Shown: positions 47,834 through 59,301 of the stretch, piece by piece
How positions within the stretch are numbered: the stretch's first letter is position 1
How the letters are laid out: each line of letters begins with the position of its first letter
Assembly: GCA_031763025.1 (NCBI GenBank)
Contig: JASSKH010000024.1
Span: forward strand, 8,827,023 to 8,891,022
Direction: 5' to 3'
Origin: Macrocystis pyrifera
Taxonomy: Eukaryota > Sar > Phaeophyceae > Laminariales > Laminariaceae
Length of the DNA: 64,000 bases
Program-made: the position numbers and the translations under genes
Notes under the pieces: generated by a model
Database searches by the model: none
What the model was told of the DNA's origin: nothing
Seen by the model: the letters and a program-made list of their open reading frames with translations, nothing else

Positions 47834-49058
47834 GTGGCCCACGCAGGCAAGGTATTGTTGAAAACCGTCGCGTCCCGCCTCAACAACAACTGCGAGACCG
47901 AGGAATTACTCCCGGAAGAACAATGCGGCTTCCGCCCCGCACGATCAACGACTGATATGTTGTTCGTCGTGCGCTGGTTGCAAGAGCTCGGACGACAAAG
48001 TAAAATCCCCCTGTACTTGTGCTTCATCGATCTGCAGAAAACGCGTACGACTCTGTCGACCGAGAGCTGTTATGGGAGGTACTCACACGTTCTGGCGTAC
48101 CAACCAAGATGCTGAGAATTGTCCGTAATTTCCACGATGGCATGCGGGCTCGCGTGCGTACAGATGACGGGGAGCACTCGGAATGGTTTGGTGTCACGCA
48201 GGGCCTGCGGCAAAGCTGTGTGCAATCACCGTTACTGCTGTTCAACGTGTTCTTCGCTGCTGCGTTACACGTCGTGCTAGCACGCTTCAGCCATGACGAA
48301 GCATCGTGAGGGATTTGGCCCAACTCAGTGATGCTGAAGTAGTCGGAACGAAGGAGCAGGAGCCGTTGGCGTGCGTGCGAAGGGCTGTATGAGGCATGTT
48401 GTACGCCGATGACGAAGGGATTGTTTTGAAGTCGACTGAAGGGCTCGCGTGTCGGGAAAGAAGATAGAGACAATGCTTCTTCAAACACCAGACCAGAAAA
48501 CCCTCGCACCACCGCTCGTCATCGAAGCAGCAACCCAGAGGTATAAGCAGACGGCACAGTTCGTATACCCAGCTGGCAATGTCCACGAAGACGCTGACTT
48601 CTCTCTCGAAATCGACCGACGAATCCGTCTCACGCAAGCACGCCTCAAACGGTTCGGCCCGGAGTTGTATGATACGACGACCGCCCCCCTTGGCCTGAAA
48701 GTCCGAATGCTGAAGGCCGAGGTGATTGAGACCCTGCTGTACGGGTGAGGGACGTGGACTCTCAGAGCGGAACATTTTGCCAAGCTTCGAACGGCTCACC
48801 ACCAAGTCCTTTTCCGAGTCATTGGCTTCCAGCACCGACTTCGTACTGACCAGGCCACCCTCTCGTACGCGAAGGCCCTCAAGATGACACGTTGCGAGAC
48901 CATCGAAGCAATCATTCGTAAACGGTGGCTCTTCTTTGCGGGTGCCGTGGCACGGCAAAGCAAGGAGCGAATACCCAGTCGGGTAATGTTCGGGACACTG
49001 GGTGGTGGGAGAACCCGAGACGTGGCGGACAGTTTAAGACTTGGCACAGAAGAATAAT
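47834..49058 (+). pseudogene. LINE copy 2 reverse transcriptase and C-terminus (broken)
   Basis: [26 protein letters not shown] then, in a new frame, [39 protein letters not shown] near 48390; GKKIETMLLQTPDQ; LKAEVIETLLYG followed by a stop. At least three frame changes or stops. Confidence 0.9.
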
Positions 49059-49059
49059 C

Positions 49060-50225
49060 GAAGACCTTAGGGAGTTCCGAGCCACCGAACTGTCAACGGA
49101 ATTTACCCCCTTAGTGTTTGGAGTTGAGACCGCACTGTGATCCACTGCAGCAAAAAAGGCGGGGAAGTGGTACCGGGGGTCCTCGAAGCAGATGAACGGT
49201 TCATGGTGAGGTGGCACGAGAATGAGGCACAGCTAAGTAGAAGGCGCCTCGCATCCGCCGTGGGTTTTGTCCAAGGGAATGGGGGGGAGGGGGGTAACAA
49301 GAGGAGTGGAACGAAACCCGACCAAGGGAATGCGGAGAGGTGGGGGGGAACAGGAGGAGTACAAGGGAAACCGCGTTGGCGAAAATAGGAAGAAGATGGC
49401 AGACAGGGTAGCGAGGCACCAGGCCGACTAGGAAATAGAACATGCCTATGCTACTCGTGCCGCCAACTGGTGCAGCTGGTTCGAACGTGGTCTTCCTTTT
49501 GTCGTCCTTTTTCTTTTTTGCGCGTGATCCTCTGTTATTTTTGTTACATTTCTTCTCCTCCTTTCTTCTGTTGGAAAACCTTATTAAAGGAGTCGTGTGG
49601 CGTGGGTGGATGACGAGCCTGCTTAGCTTGTTTCGTATTGTCTGACGTCGAGGGGCGTGGCATAGTTGACGAACGCAGGACGGAGACGGCAGACAGGGTA
49701 GCAAGGTACCGGGCGGACTAGCAGGGAGAACCTGGCTATGCTACTCGTACCACAAACTGTGGCCGCTACCTGGAGGGCCTTTGTGCTTCGGTTTGCCTGT
49801 TGTTTTGCCTTGGTTCTGAGTCTCACGCTGTTGATAAGTAGAGTAGTGGTTTTTTTTCTTTAGCACGCTTTTTTCAAGTGTCTGCAACAGAGGCACGTCA
49901 GTCTTTTCTTTTTTTTTTTTTTTTTTCCTTTTTCTCTTTCGATTTGTTTTGTCTTCTTTGTTTTTTTTTTTTCTTTGTTTCGTTTCGTTATCTCTCTTTC
50001 ATAGAATGTGTATGTCGTGCCTGTCATATCCAGTATGATGGCATGGCATTGCATTGTCTACTGTGCTTGCTGCATACGCAACAATGTGGTGTGTCAGTGT
50101 CCAAGTCTTGTGACCACAGAGCTTGTATCTCTCTTGGATTGAAGAATCGGCACGGACACTGGTTGTGCTGGATGTCGACGGGTAGGAAGAACGGTTTAAT
50201 CTGAAGAACACACTGTTTCAAATGT
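49060..50225 (+). other. LINE copy 2 3' UTR and tail
   Basis: Matches LINE copy 1 between 9648 and 10827 (reverse strand): GCCAACTGGTGCAGCTGG, TTAAAGGAGTCGTGTGGCG, GTGACCACAGAGCTTGTATC, GATTGAAGAATCGGCACGGA. Polypyrimidine stretch at 49905-49990. Confidence 0.8.
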
Positions 50226-50229
50226 GTTC

Positions 50230-52930
50230 TCTGCGTAGGGGTCCTCTCTTGCCGGCTAGGAGGCAGCTCGGTACCCCTTGTGGTGGTAACCTGTCTCATA
50301 GCCACTAGTGACCTCCTTGGGTCCATTCTTCGCTTGCGTTCACCACAAATCGCACCTCTATACGGAACTGGTCTGACCTGCGGACATGTTGGCCCCCACG
50401 TGCTGGTTGTAGTATTGCTGATCCATCCTGGCTCCTTCGCTCGCTTTCGTTGATCGACAGGCCAGGTGTTGAGGACGTAAGGTGTGTCTCAGAGTATTTG
50501 GATTGCTCTTGGCCAGGGAAAAACTTGTGTGTACATCCGCACTCCTTTCCGTCTGAGGTTTGACTTCCTGGAGGCGTGTTTCCCTGGGCATTTCTCATCA
50601 TCGTCCCCTTTTTTTAGGTCGACTGACAGCTCGGCATGGATCCTGTCTTTGCTCCGCATGTCAGCCTCCCTGGCAATCCTCTTCAAGGCAACCCTCCTCG
50701 TGCAAAAGTCATAAACCATTCCTACCCGGTCCATCTGCTTATCACCTACCGCGTGGGACCTGGTCACTGTCGTTCCTATCGGATATAGGGTTAGCGCTTC
50801 GCTTCTACTGAGGAGCGTACGCTTCTTCAGGCGAGCGGTCATCTGAGTTTTCTCCGCGTCGGGGGGGGTCAAGTTCCACAGGGCGTGAAAGGTGGCTAGC
50901 TGCAAAGGGGTAAACCTGTCTAGGGATTCTGCCTCCGTGACCCAGTCCGAGGAGACCCCGTCCAGGTATCTTCCCCGATATTCCCAAAGGGTTGTCCCTG
51001 TTTTACTCACCACCTCTCTGCGGTCTATTAGAGTATACATCGTGGCCGCGGCGACCGAGTCTCCTTTGGGCCCCAGGCCAGCACCCCAAGCTATTTGTGC
51101 GAATTCGTCCCCTATCGGGTGTCTCAAGTCTGATGAGCGCCTGTCGAAGGGTTTGGGCGATGCTACCGAGACCGTACGGGATAGTTTTTTTCTCCCCTCC
51201 ATCTCTATGACAGCGCTAAGGCCCTTAAATACGACCTAGGTCACGGTCCACGGACCTGTCCATTTTTCGTGTACCAACTTCGGTCCCATACCTTGTCTGA
51301 AAAGCGAGCTGTCGCTCTCCCGTGCCAGGACCAGGTCTCCCTCCGCTACATTTGTACTTGGGGAGGACCGTGATGTCCTGGCATTGTGGCGCTGACGGGA
51401 TGCTTCCTTATCTTCGTGGATCTTTCGCAGTGCTTCCGCTACCTCCCGCATGTTATGCCTGCGGTTCTCGATGAAGTTGCTGACGCCGCCTGTGGCCTCT
51501 GTGTCATCCATCTGTGGGATCAGCATATCGAGGGTTGTGCGAGGGCTACGACCGAACAGAAGCTGGAAGGGAGTCATGGCGGAGGGTAGTGCCGGGTCTG
51601 GCGTAGTGCGTTTGATCCAACAAGCGGCGGCAACGTACTCGTCCCATCTCGTTGGCCAGGCCTTACACAGTTCGGATAGCACGTCTTGCATCCATGCTTC
51701 CACTATTTCCACTCCTCCCTGCCCCCTGGGATGGTCTGCTGGTCCGAACTCTATTGGGACTTTTAACCATCGACATAGGTGTCCCACTACTGCCGCTGTG
51801 AATTCCCCCCCACCGTCCGCGCGAATAAATGAGGGCACTCCAAATGTCAGGCAAAGGTCTATGAGCAAACGGGCTACTCCGTGTGCTTCTTTCGACGGTA
51901 GTGGGTAAGCGAAGGGGAATCTAGATGCTCTGTCTACAACGAGCAGTAAATACTCGTTTCCCGCGTCCGACGTGTTGGGGAAGTTTTTGTAGGTCTACCT
52001 CTAGCACTTCCCATGGCTCCAGGAATCTGGCAGGAAGCATCGCCACCTGTTGACTACGTGACCTCTTCTTGCGTCTACACCCACACGATAGTACATACTC
52101 TCGTGTGTCTCTACACATGCCTGGCCAGTGAAACCGGTCCCTTAGCAACGAGAGGGTTCTTGCGATTCCGGGGTGACCGTGTTGGCAGTGTACTAAGGCG
52201 AGCATGTCCGCTACAAAGCAACTCGGTATGGCTAATACAGCTGTTCGCTTTACCAACGCTCTGCTCTGTTCGAACGCAAGCCACAGGAGACGCGGGTCGT
52301 CTAGAAGGTATCTGTTGATATCCGTATCTGTCAACTCGTTCTGCCCGGCGACTTCTCCTTGATTACATAGTGCTCGCCAGACCTTGCTCAAGAAGGGGTC
52401 CGCTGCCTGGCTCCTCACCAAGTGAGGCACGTCTTGCAGCGCCTGGAGGGCACGCTCTATCACCGTTGCTGCCAATGGTTCCTTTTGGCGTGCCCACTCC
52501 TCCCAGGGCGTACCTTCAAGCGCCCACCTCAGTGTTCTCTACTGGTTCGCAGTCCTCTCCCATCACCGCTGCTAGCATCCCTGCCATCTCGTCAGACAAC
52601 GCGTAGAGCTTATTGCGGGGTCGCGTTTCAGTTGAGTCTACTCTAGCTGTCCCGGTCCGCCGTCTCTTCGCCTCAAGGGATTTGAAGTGTCCGGCCGGGA
52701 CGATGTTCTGGTCGTGACTGAACGGGCAGGAGGCTTTGGGGCAGTTGCCATTGAACTCCATGCGGAAGCAGAATTGGTGTCGCAGCAGGAAGTCCACCTT
52801 TTCTTGTCGCGACGCGTACGGCCAACTTTGGGAGTACATGAGATGTGGGTTTGGGCTCAAAATCCTACCGCCAGCGTTTGCAAGTATGGTAGCGGAGCTG
52901 CTTAGCGGGCTAAGGGGCAAAGGAGTTGAA
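50230..52930 (-). mobile_element. Gypsy-type LTR retrotransposon fossil
   Basis: The minus strand shows, in order, a CCCH-like stretch, a zinc-binding integrase N-terminus (HGHPGIARTLSLL), an integrase core (FGVPSFIRADGGGEFTA) and a downstream basic/chromo-like tail. No LTRs were found. Broken, with several breaks, partial and old. It abuts the LINE copy 2 tail on the left. Confidence 0.75.
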
Positions 52931-53160
52931 AATTACTTGGACGACACCCTTATTTACAGCCAGGATTTTGACCAACACCTCACTCTGATCGACGCAGTCC
53001 TCAACCGCCTGTAGTCTGCCGGACTGTCCATGAATGTTGCTAAATCAAGATGGTGTTGCCCGAGTCTGGAATTCGTCGGGATGGTAGTCGACAGACAGGG
53101 GGTTAGACCGACACCACACTCACATTTTTGGGGGGGAAAATACTTGGAATTGGTGTGGGA
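52820..53160 (+). mobile_element. Second Gypsy fossil fragment: reverse transcriptase piece
   Basis: The plus strand carries part of a Gypsy RT: MRCGFGLKILPPAFASMV, the YLDD box in GVENYLDDTLIYSQDF, and LEFVGMVVDRQGV. Opposite in orientation to its left neighbour, so it is a separate fragment or an inverted piece. Broken and partial. Confidence 0.75.
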
Positions 53161-53219
53161 CCGCTTTTTTGCAGTGGTAAGAGGATTTGAGGTTACCTTT
53201 ACACTTGTGATGTCAGATT

Positions 53220-53995
53220 GACATAATTACATCCTTACGGCGACGAGGCGTTTCGGTGGTAAGCAATACCTGGTACAGAATAGAGGACTGAGCCAGCGAA
53301 ATTACACGACACCCCCAGTCCCCTGCAAACGAAAACCGTAGGTATATCTAGGAAACCCCTACATTTTCGCATCCCAGCTGCCACACTTAGACGTTGAGCT
53401 AGCGTTTGCGATCCTAGCGGGGATGTCTCTCAAACGTCCCCCGTTTTCGCCGTAATTACCCACGTGTATTTTTTTCTAATTTTGTCATAGTACGCGCAAC
53501 AAAAAAAATCCGGCCGTAGTCCGACATCACCGATATTTTAGTCCGGTGAGCAAATCGTACTACCTAGGTGAAACCGTAGCGCCTGAAGGCCTGCCTTGAA
53601 AAAATGTTATAGAGTCTTTCCCTAGCAGAGGAGAAGACTTCCCTCTCGTAGAGACGCTAATTGAAAGCCTTGCGTGCCTTACTTGCGCACTAGAAGGCAA
53701 CATATACGTGCGCGCCTAAAAAGAAGATGCGAGTAGTAAGGCACATTTAGCGCACCAAAAATGACGCTGTTGTGGAGCTCCGTAAGATCGAGATTCGGGG
53801 CCCACCTCAGGTGCGATCGAATTGAGTCACACGGCACGATTTAAAAGTTGCTGTTACGGCAGTGGTCCAAACCCGGGAGCGAAAGAAAGGGTATACCTCC
53901 CCTTGCCGGCGCTCGGATCCGCGAGCAACACAGGCTTGACGCGACGCCGGTAGACCCTATTGGGGGTGGTATAGTACGCACGATCAAAGTGTCAC
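53220..53995. other. No gene seen; one TACCTGGTA motif
   Basis: AT-moderate intergenic sequence. TACCTGGTA at 53267-53275. No convincing open frame. Confidence 0.5.
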
Positions 53996-53999
53996 ACAC

Positions 54000-54340
54000 T
54001 ACCTTGCACACCTCGGACCGACAGATGATGATATATATGATCTGTCTGATCTGTCTGCTGTAGATGATCTAGTTCCTCAACTGCCGTCGTGAGAGGTAGG
54101 GCAGGATCTGCCTTCTAGGGCAGATCCAACCCAAGAAACGTGCGCTATTAATAATCATGCAGATTACATGCCTCCCACCTGGCGACATGAGATAGATCAT
54201 ACAGATCATACAGATCATACAGATCATACAGATCATACAGATCATACAGGTCATACAGATCAGGGGTCTATATATCGGCCCCGAAAGGTCTACTGCTGAA
54301 ATCATCAAGTGGGGAATGATCTGTATGGTCCGTCCGAGGG
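54000..54340 (+). repeat. Family D repeat with a 9-bp (ACAGATCAT)n array
   Basis: GATCTAGTTCCTCAACTGCC, GGCAGGATCTGCCTTCTAGG and AACCCAAGAAACGTGC, then about seven ACAGATCAT units at 54190-54260. Confidence 0.75.
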
Positions 54341-54417
54341 ATTAATCTCGACGAAAATCCTTGACCCCTCACGGCTGATTTTTTTTTTCTGTCTCGGGCG
54401 AAATCCTCGATTTCTCA

Positions 54418-54505
54418 CTAATTGATGTTTTATTTATTACATATCATACCTGGATACATACATAATTGAATTGATGTTTTATTTATTACATGTCATACCT
54501 TGACA
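54418..54505 (+). repeat. 53-bp tandem duplication
   Basis: AATTGATGTTTTATTTATTA followed by CATATCATACCT occurs at about 54420 and again at 54473 with one change. 54340-54780 otherwise has an 89-codon minus-strand open frame (54547-54816) that I do not recognise. Confidence 0.75.
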
Positions 54506-54789
54506 TAAATATAAGTGTATTGTATGTGGCCCGTGACATATACTATTTAGGAGGTATGTTCTTGTGCTGCCCTCACGTGCGTCATCGCGATCAAACAGCT
54601 ATGATACAACTTGGCGGCGCCCACGCCCAGAAGCTCGGGCGGTATAGGATCGATCGTGTTGCTTCCCGTGCGCTGCTGCACGACCTCCTTGTATCGTAAC
54701 TCGGACACAATCCTCAACCGGTATCCTCCACCAAAATCAAGCAGGGACCGTCCTGCTGTAACCGTCACGCAATACGAATATTCATTTTT

Positions 54790-54997
54790 TTTCCCGGACT
54801 CCTCGCGGGTCATCACCCGACCCGCGGGTCGGGTTCAGTAGGTCTTCAAAGTTCTTCAAGGTAGCACGCGCTGGGTTGGGTCGGTTGGGGTCGGGCCGGG
54901 TCAGGAGATTTTCGTATTCTCACGGGTCGGGTCGGGTCATCCTGACCCGACCCGGCCTGACCCGGCCCGCGAGATTTGACCTAACCCGTGAACAGCC
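54790..54997 (-). mobile_element. Element H (GGGTC-rich, CAGGGCTG end)
   Basis: Ends CCCGTGAACAGCCCTG, the reverse of CAGGGCTGTTCACGGG, with (GGGTC)n runs in both orientations inside. Resembles hAT-type MITEs with CAGGGCTGT termini. The left end is not clear. Confidence 0.5.
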
Positions 54998-55245
54998 CTG
55001 ATATTTCCCCCCTCTCAAGATGACCCCTTTTGGACACCTACTGTAGTGGATAGCGACCATCATTAACACAATTATATCTGGTATGCTTTAGTGTCATCAA
55101 CCGTCTACGACCACTACGGGAAAAGGATCATCATGTGCCCATACCGCACTCTCCACCTTGTAATGTAAACTCGGCCACCAAATCTGTATGCCCCCTCCCC
55201 CGGATAAAAATCACGCAGGGGGCGTTTTTTTGCTTTGCAGCCGTC

Positions 55246-56020
55246 AGGCCGTTTCCTATGCGGTTCGATTTTTGAGCTTCAGATTTTGATCCGATGGCAT
55301 TTTCAGATATGAACTTGACAAATCGAAAGGGCCTTCCTATGCGGAAAAATCAGATTCATTGTGCGTGTAGAGATTCGAGCAAACGTCGAGACCAACTGCT
55401 GTTTTGGTGATTTTGCGCCGCGAAGAGACGCGCTGGGTGCGCTGCCCTGCGCGTAGGACCTAAGCGTCCGAGCCCACGCTGACTGCCTCTAGTCTGGTGG
55501 CGAAGAGATGTGGCGAGTGCGCTAGAGTCGACCTGTCTTGGTATTTTGTGTTTGATTTTGTGACTTGACTTGCTGCTGCTGCTGTACAGCTGCAGTGTAG
55601 TCTACGAGTACGTATCCACGGAGAGGCGCGTGCCGAGTGATCTTCTCTTGGTCTCCAGGCCCGAGCCCGCGCCAGCCGACTCTAGTCTGGCCACGGAGGG
55701 ACGCGCCGTCCGCGCATCGGGCGCGAAGCAACATCGCTATACAGCTGTATCACCATCCAACTCATCGATCGTTCCGCTGCTGTTTGCTACCGGGATAATA
55801 TCTTGAATTTAGAGAGCATGCCATTTTTCGATTTGAAAATCTGATGACCCAGGTCGTCGGATTTTGGTCCAAAATCCGACGACTTGGGTCATCGGATTCT
55901 CAAATCGAAAAAATTCCGGTCGGATTTTGCATAATCGGACTGCATAAGTAGGGTCATTCGATTTTGAGATCGAAAAATACAAATCTGGAGCTCGAAATCG
56001 AACCGCATAGGAAACGGCCT
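55246..56020. mobile_element. Element G: 775-bp TIR element
   Basis: Left end AGGCCGTTTCCTATGCGGTT, right end AACCGCATAGGAAACGGCCT. The inverted repeat extends about 40 bp with mismatches (TCGATTTTTGAGCTTCAGAT / ATCTGGAGCTCGAAATCGA). No transposase frame; the target duplication is not evident. A subterminal GGCCTTCCTATGCGG repeat lies at 55340. An 89-bp palindrome is nested inside. Confidence 0.8.
55824..55912. mobile_element. 89-bp near-perfect palindrome inside element G
   Basis: TTTTTCGATTTGAAAATCTG mirrored by TCTCAAATCGAAAAA, with a centre GGATTTTGGTCCAAAATCC. It is a hairpin from end to end, either a small foldback MITE or an inverted duplication within G. Confidence 0.75.
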
Positions 56021-56104
56021 CACACTATTGATCGTCGTTTACGTCCACTCAAGCCCCAGTATAATCCAGAAGAGTTTTTACTAATTTTTTCGAGAAAAAT
56101 GGTT

Positions 56105-56420
56105 GAGGGTCAATGACTGTGTACGAGCCGAGTATAACTAGCTCTAAACCTAAGCCTGACTCAATCAGAGCAACCCTGACCCTTGACAATAAGCCAATCA
56201 GAACAACCCTAACCCTGACCGGAAGCCAATCAGACGCAACACTAACCCAAAACCTAAGCCAATCAGAGCCTGAACCTGAACCAATCAGACCAACTCTAAC
56301 CCTGACCCCAAGCGAATCAGATCAAACCTAACCCTGACGGTGCGCCAATCAGAGCAGCCCTAACCCTGACCTAAGTCAATCAGACCAAACCTCGAATCAG
56401 TGCTAAGCTCTACTGAGGAC
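56105..56420 (+). repeat. Minisatellite with CCAATCAGA and CCCTAACCCTGAC
   Basis: Units of about 25-40 bases alternate CCAATCAGANCAAC and CCCTAACCCTGACC. The reverse sequence occurs once near 17030-17085 (GGGTTAGGGTTGGTCTGATT). CCCTAA is telomere-like, but this is not a pure telomere array. Confidence 0.8.
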
Positions 56421-56739
56421 GGTTGAGGGCCTAAACCCTAAACGGAGAGGGATAGCAACGCCATCGAACCCTGGTTTCTTAAAGCTCCGCCACCACCTAC
56501 AATAATAAAGGGAGAGCGATCACAAAAAAAAAGAGAAGATGTGAATCAGCATTAATTCACGGCCAATCACCAATCCGTAGATGGATGCCGTCGGCAAGTC
56601 GGCTGTTGAACCCAGCGTCTAATTAGCTGATGGCCAGCCGAGTTCATCCGACTCAAGTCAGGCGAGAGAAAAGGTGAGCCGAATCGTCGCTTTCCAGACG
56701 AGGGGGGGGGGGTGGGCCTCCGCCCAAAACCACTAACGG

Positions 56740-56748
56740 TACCAGGTA
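56740..56748. other. TACCAGGTA motif (candidate excision scar)
   Basis: In GGTACCAGGTATAG. 56421-56960 around it is intergenic with a G-run at 56702; no gene seen. Confidence 0.5.
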
Positions 56749-56962
56749 TAGATGTATCCCGCAAGTGTGGAAACCCATTCAAGTCGGATGGTTGGCACCT
56801 CGGGGAAACGACTAACCAATAGTATCACTAATAACTACGGGAGGTTAAACCATAACAATACATACCATGGTAATACACAGCAATCAGACCCCACGATGGG
56901 CCCCAAATACCCATGTATTGCCCGATGTTTACACAACCACGTTCGGGGATGATTGCTAATGT

Positions 56963-57275
56963 CCCCCCCCCCCCCTCGTGATACTACTGTATGGTCATAC
57001 GACTACGTCCATGCACGGCAATGAGTACCCTCCCCACCCCCCCTCCCCTTCATGCGACTCAACGGACACCTCACGGCGCTTCCCATAGCTTGTTGGTGCA
57101 AGCAATGCCTGTCTGGTCGGTGAAAACCCGACGTGCTCCGTCCCGGCAGTCGGTGAAAACCCGACGTCCTCCGTCCCGGCATTGTAGGGATGGGAGGTCT
57201 ATGGTCATATGACTACTACGACCATGCATGAGATCGAGTACATCTCTGCTATCAAGTACACCCCCCCCCCTCACT
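56963..57275 (-). mobile_element. Family E repeats, reverse, short and partly duplicated
   Basis: Poly-C, TGGTCATACGACTACG, CTTCATGCGACTCAACGGAC, ACCTCACGGCGCTTCC, then CGGTGAAAACCCGACGTGCT duplicated in tandem as CGGTGAAAACCCGACGTCCT, ending in CATCTCTGCTATCAAGTACA and poly-C. Confidence 0.7.
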
Positions 57276-57494
57276 CCCCTCCGTGATAGTTGGTGGCTGA
57301 CTTGATCAAGCCCTGCCGCCGACTCACGGCTCTACACAAAGCACAGGGAGAAAGAAACGATGCCCGGCAGCGTGTAGATGTCTACCTTAGGGCCCACGCC
57401 GGCGACACAGGTTACCTGCATTCAGCGCGCGCGCACGTAGGCGACAGTAAAACAAATGTAAGGTAGCACGAAAAGGAAAAAGAGATGGGGGCGC

Positions 57495-57576
57495 GGGTGG
57501 GCGGGGTATGTATTCGATATCATGCATGGTTGTAGTCGTATGACTATAGACCCTCACACCCCTAAAATGCCGGGGG

Positions 57577-57620
<44 letters not shown>

Positions 57621-57680
57621 CGTACTCATTTGTTGCTTGCCTTAATGATTAGACCATTGACCATGCATCCCCTTCGAGAC
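57495..57680 (+). mobile_element. Family E fragment and a 45-base poly-G
   Basis: CATGCATGGTTGTAGTCGTA and ATAGACCCTCACACCCCTAA run into a G tract (about 57572-57620), followed by the CGTACTCATTTGTTGCTTGC module also seen at 40503. Confidence 0.7.
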
Positions 57681-57924
57681 GGATCAGGAGGGGGCGGGGG
57701 GGGGTCACGCAATCAGGGGGTTGATTTAAATCCGGGTTTCCTACACCGCAATTATCCTTTGTGTGTGCACCTATGCAGCACGCCCGCGCGCACCAATCAG
57801 AAGACACAGCTCAACCCCCCCCTCCTCGTCGCGTACGACCTTTAACTTTGGCAACGTGGTTCGCCCTGCCTGTTTTTTCTCGCTCAGCATATCGCAATCG
57901 CTGTGGTAGATCTACATATCGTTT

Positions 57925-58205
57925 CGAGAGGGGTGAACTCGATAGGAGAGATGTACTAGACATCATGCATGGCCGTAGTCGTATGACCATAGACCCTCTC
58001 ATCCCTACAATGCCGGGATGGAGCACGTCGGGTTTTCACTGACCAGGCAGACATTGCTTGCTTGCACCGAGCGCGACGCGCCGTGAGGTGTTGGGCGAGT
58101 CGCATGAAGGGCGAGCTGCATCCTACTAAGAGCCGCTCTAGAGGCGGATTTTCTTGCATATGGATGACAGCATCAATGAATTGATTTAATTTCTGGTGTT
58201 CTTTC
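57925..58205 (+). mobile_element. Family E repeat, 5' half
   Basis: GTGAACTCGATAGGAGAGAT, CATGCATGGCCGTAGTCGTA, CCTACTAAGAGCCGC to GATTTAATTTCTGGTG. It stops about 280 bp in, where the long copy continues. Confidence 0.75.
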
Positions 58206-58498
58206 TCAGCGCGTACAGTACGCGGGCAGCAGTTGAGAATCTCGACCAATGCGTTGCCCAATCCTCGCGGCTTATTCGTGACGTCAACGTTGAGCAACAC
58301 GGGCTCTCAAAGGCCATTGCACATACCTTGGTAGAGCGCAGAGTCGCATTCCTCGCTGAGCACAAACGCTTAGAGAAGCTGCAAAAATCTTGGACCAGAA
58401 AAAAAAAAAAAAAAAACAGCCTGAAAGTCTCAACTCCCAAAATTCGTGTACCTACCACTATCCACCGAAATATGAGGGCCGCTTGGTCTTCATGTTGA
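58206..58498 (+). other. Unrecognised open stretch with coding-like composition
   Basis: After TTTCTCAG the frame reads RAAVENLDQCVAQSSRLI, EQHGLSKAIAHTLVERRVA and EHKRLEKLQKSW before an A-run and a basic tail. The leucine- and charge-rich pattern looks helical or coiled-coil, but I recognise no family, and it could be a transposon fragment. 58500-59130 to its right shows nothing beyond a G-run at 58866. Confidence 0.3.
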
Positions 58499-59133
58499 CG
58501 TACAAACCGTCCTTGCATTAGTTTTTATTTATTATTCTTGAAGTTCCTGACTTAAGGAGTCTCGTCCGCCAGATTTTCTGGTGGGCCCGAATACGTACGT
58601 AAGTCCTGTTCGCTGTTTCACATTAAACCCTGTTTGCGGTTTTCTGACATAATTCCAAACTTGAAAGAAAAAAACTAGAACTTCCAACATTCTACATTTA
58701 CTTTACGAGCAAAACGTATATATAGTTTTACCTGCAGCCAGCCAGCCCTCGGCGCAAATTTGCGAATTTAGAAATTCGGAAACTTGGAAATTTAGACAAA
58801 AAAATACAGTGAACAGGGGTTTCTAGTCCGTCACTCCGGGGACGGACTGCTTGATCCCCGGGAAGAGGGGGGGGGGGGGGTCACGGGGTCGCCGAGATGA
58901 AGGGGATTTCAACGTTCTTTACGGCGTTTCTATCACCGCGATTATTTGTTTTCGTGTCCCGTGTCCCCTGTGTTGGGGTTCCATTGGTATGGAAGGCGTG
59001 TTTGTTTTTTTTTTTGGAGTACCCCTTGTACATTACCAGGGCTAAAAATAAAAAAGACCACTCCCACGCCCGCGCTGCGCGCCATCCAGTCAAAACCCAG
59101 CCTAGCCCAGCCCAGCCCCAACCCAACTCTCAC

Positions 59134-59301
59134 CCCCTCGTGCCGGCCAGAGCCGCTAACGGCCAGAGCGTACACCGAGGCCGGGGAGGCCGGCGTGCGC
59201 GCTCTCGTCTCCAGGCGGCTCCGGCTGAGGTAGGTCACCGACGGCTCCGCTCCCGCGACGAGCAGCGTCTGCCCATCCTCCGCCACCGCCATGCAGTGAA
59301 C
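59134..59301 (-). CDS. WD40 gene exon (VHCMAVAEDG...VYALAVSG)
   Basis: 168 nt, 56 codons, acceptor CCCGGCAG, donor GTGAGA. The base composition (GC-rich third positions) contrasts with the surrounding repeats. Confidence 0.7.

Larger units (their letters stand above)
45545..50225 (+). mobile_element. LINE copy 2: near full-length APE-type non-LTR retrotransposon
   Basis: A 5' region of about 500 bp, an AP-like endonuclease (46045-46970), linker, reverse transcriptase (47830-48430), C-terminal domain (48450-49060), a long 3' UTR and the shared tail ending GGAAGAACGGTTTAATCTGA near 50220. Same family as copy 1 but in inverted orientation about 33 kb away. Several frameshifts and stops; not functional. 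The 5' boundary is placed just after the family E copy and is approximate. Confidence 0.87.

Noticed and set aside
51236-51868. Host integrase-like gene
   Set aside because: The motif set is that of a Gypsy integrase inside a broken fossil, not a host gene.
56105-56420. True telomere array
   Set aside because: CCCTAA occurs only within a longer mixed unit, never as a pure tandem run.
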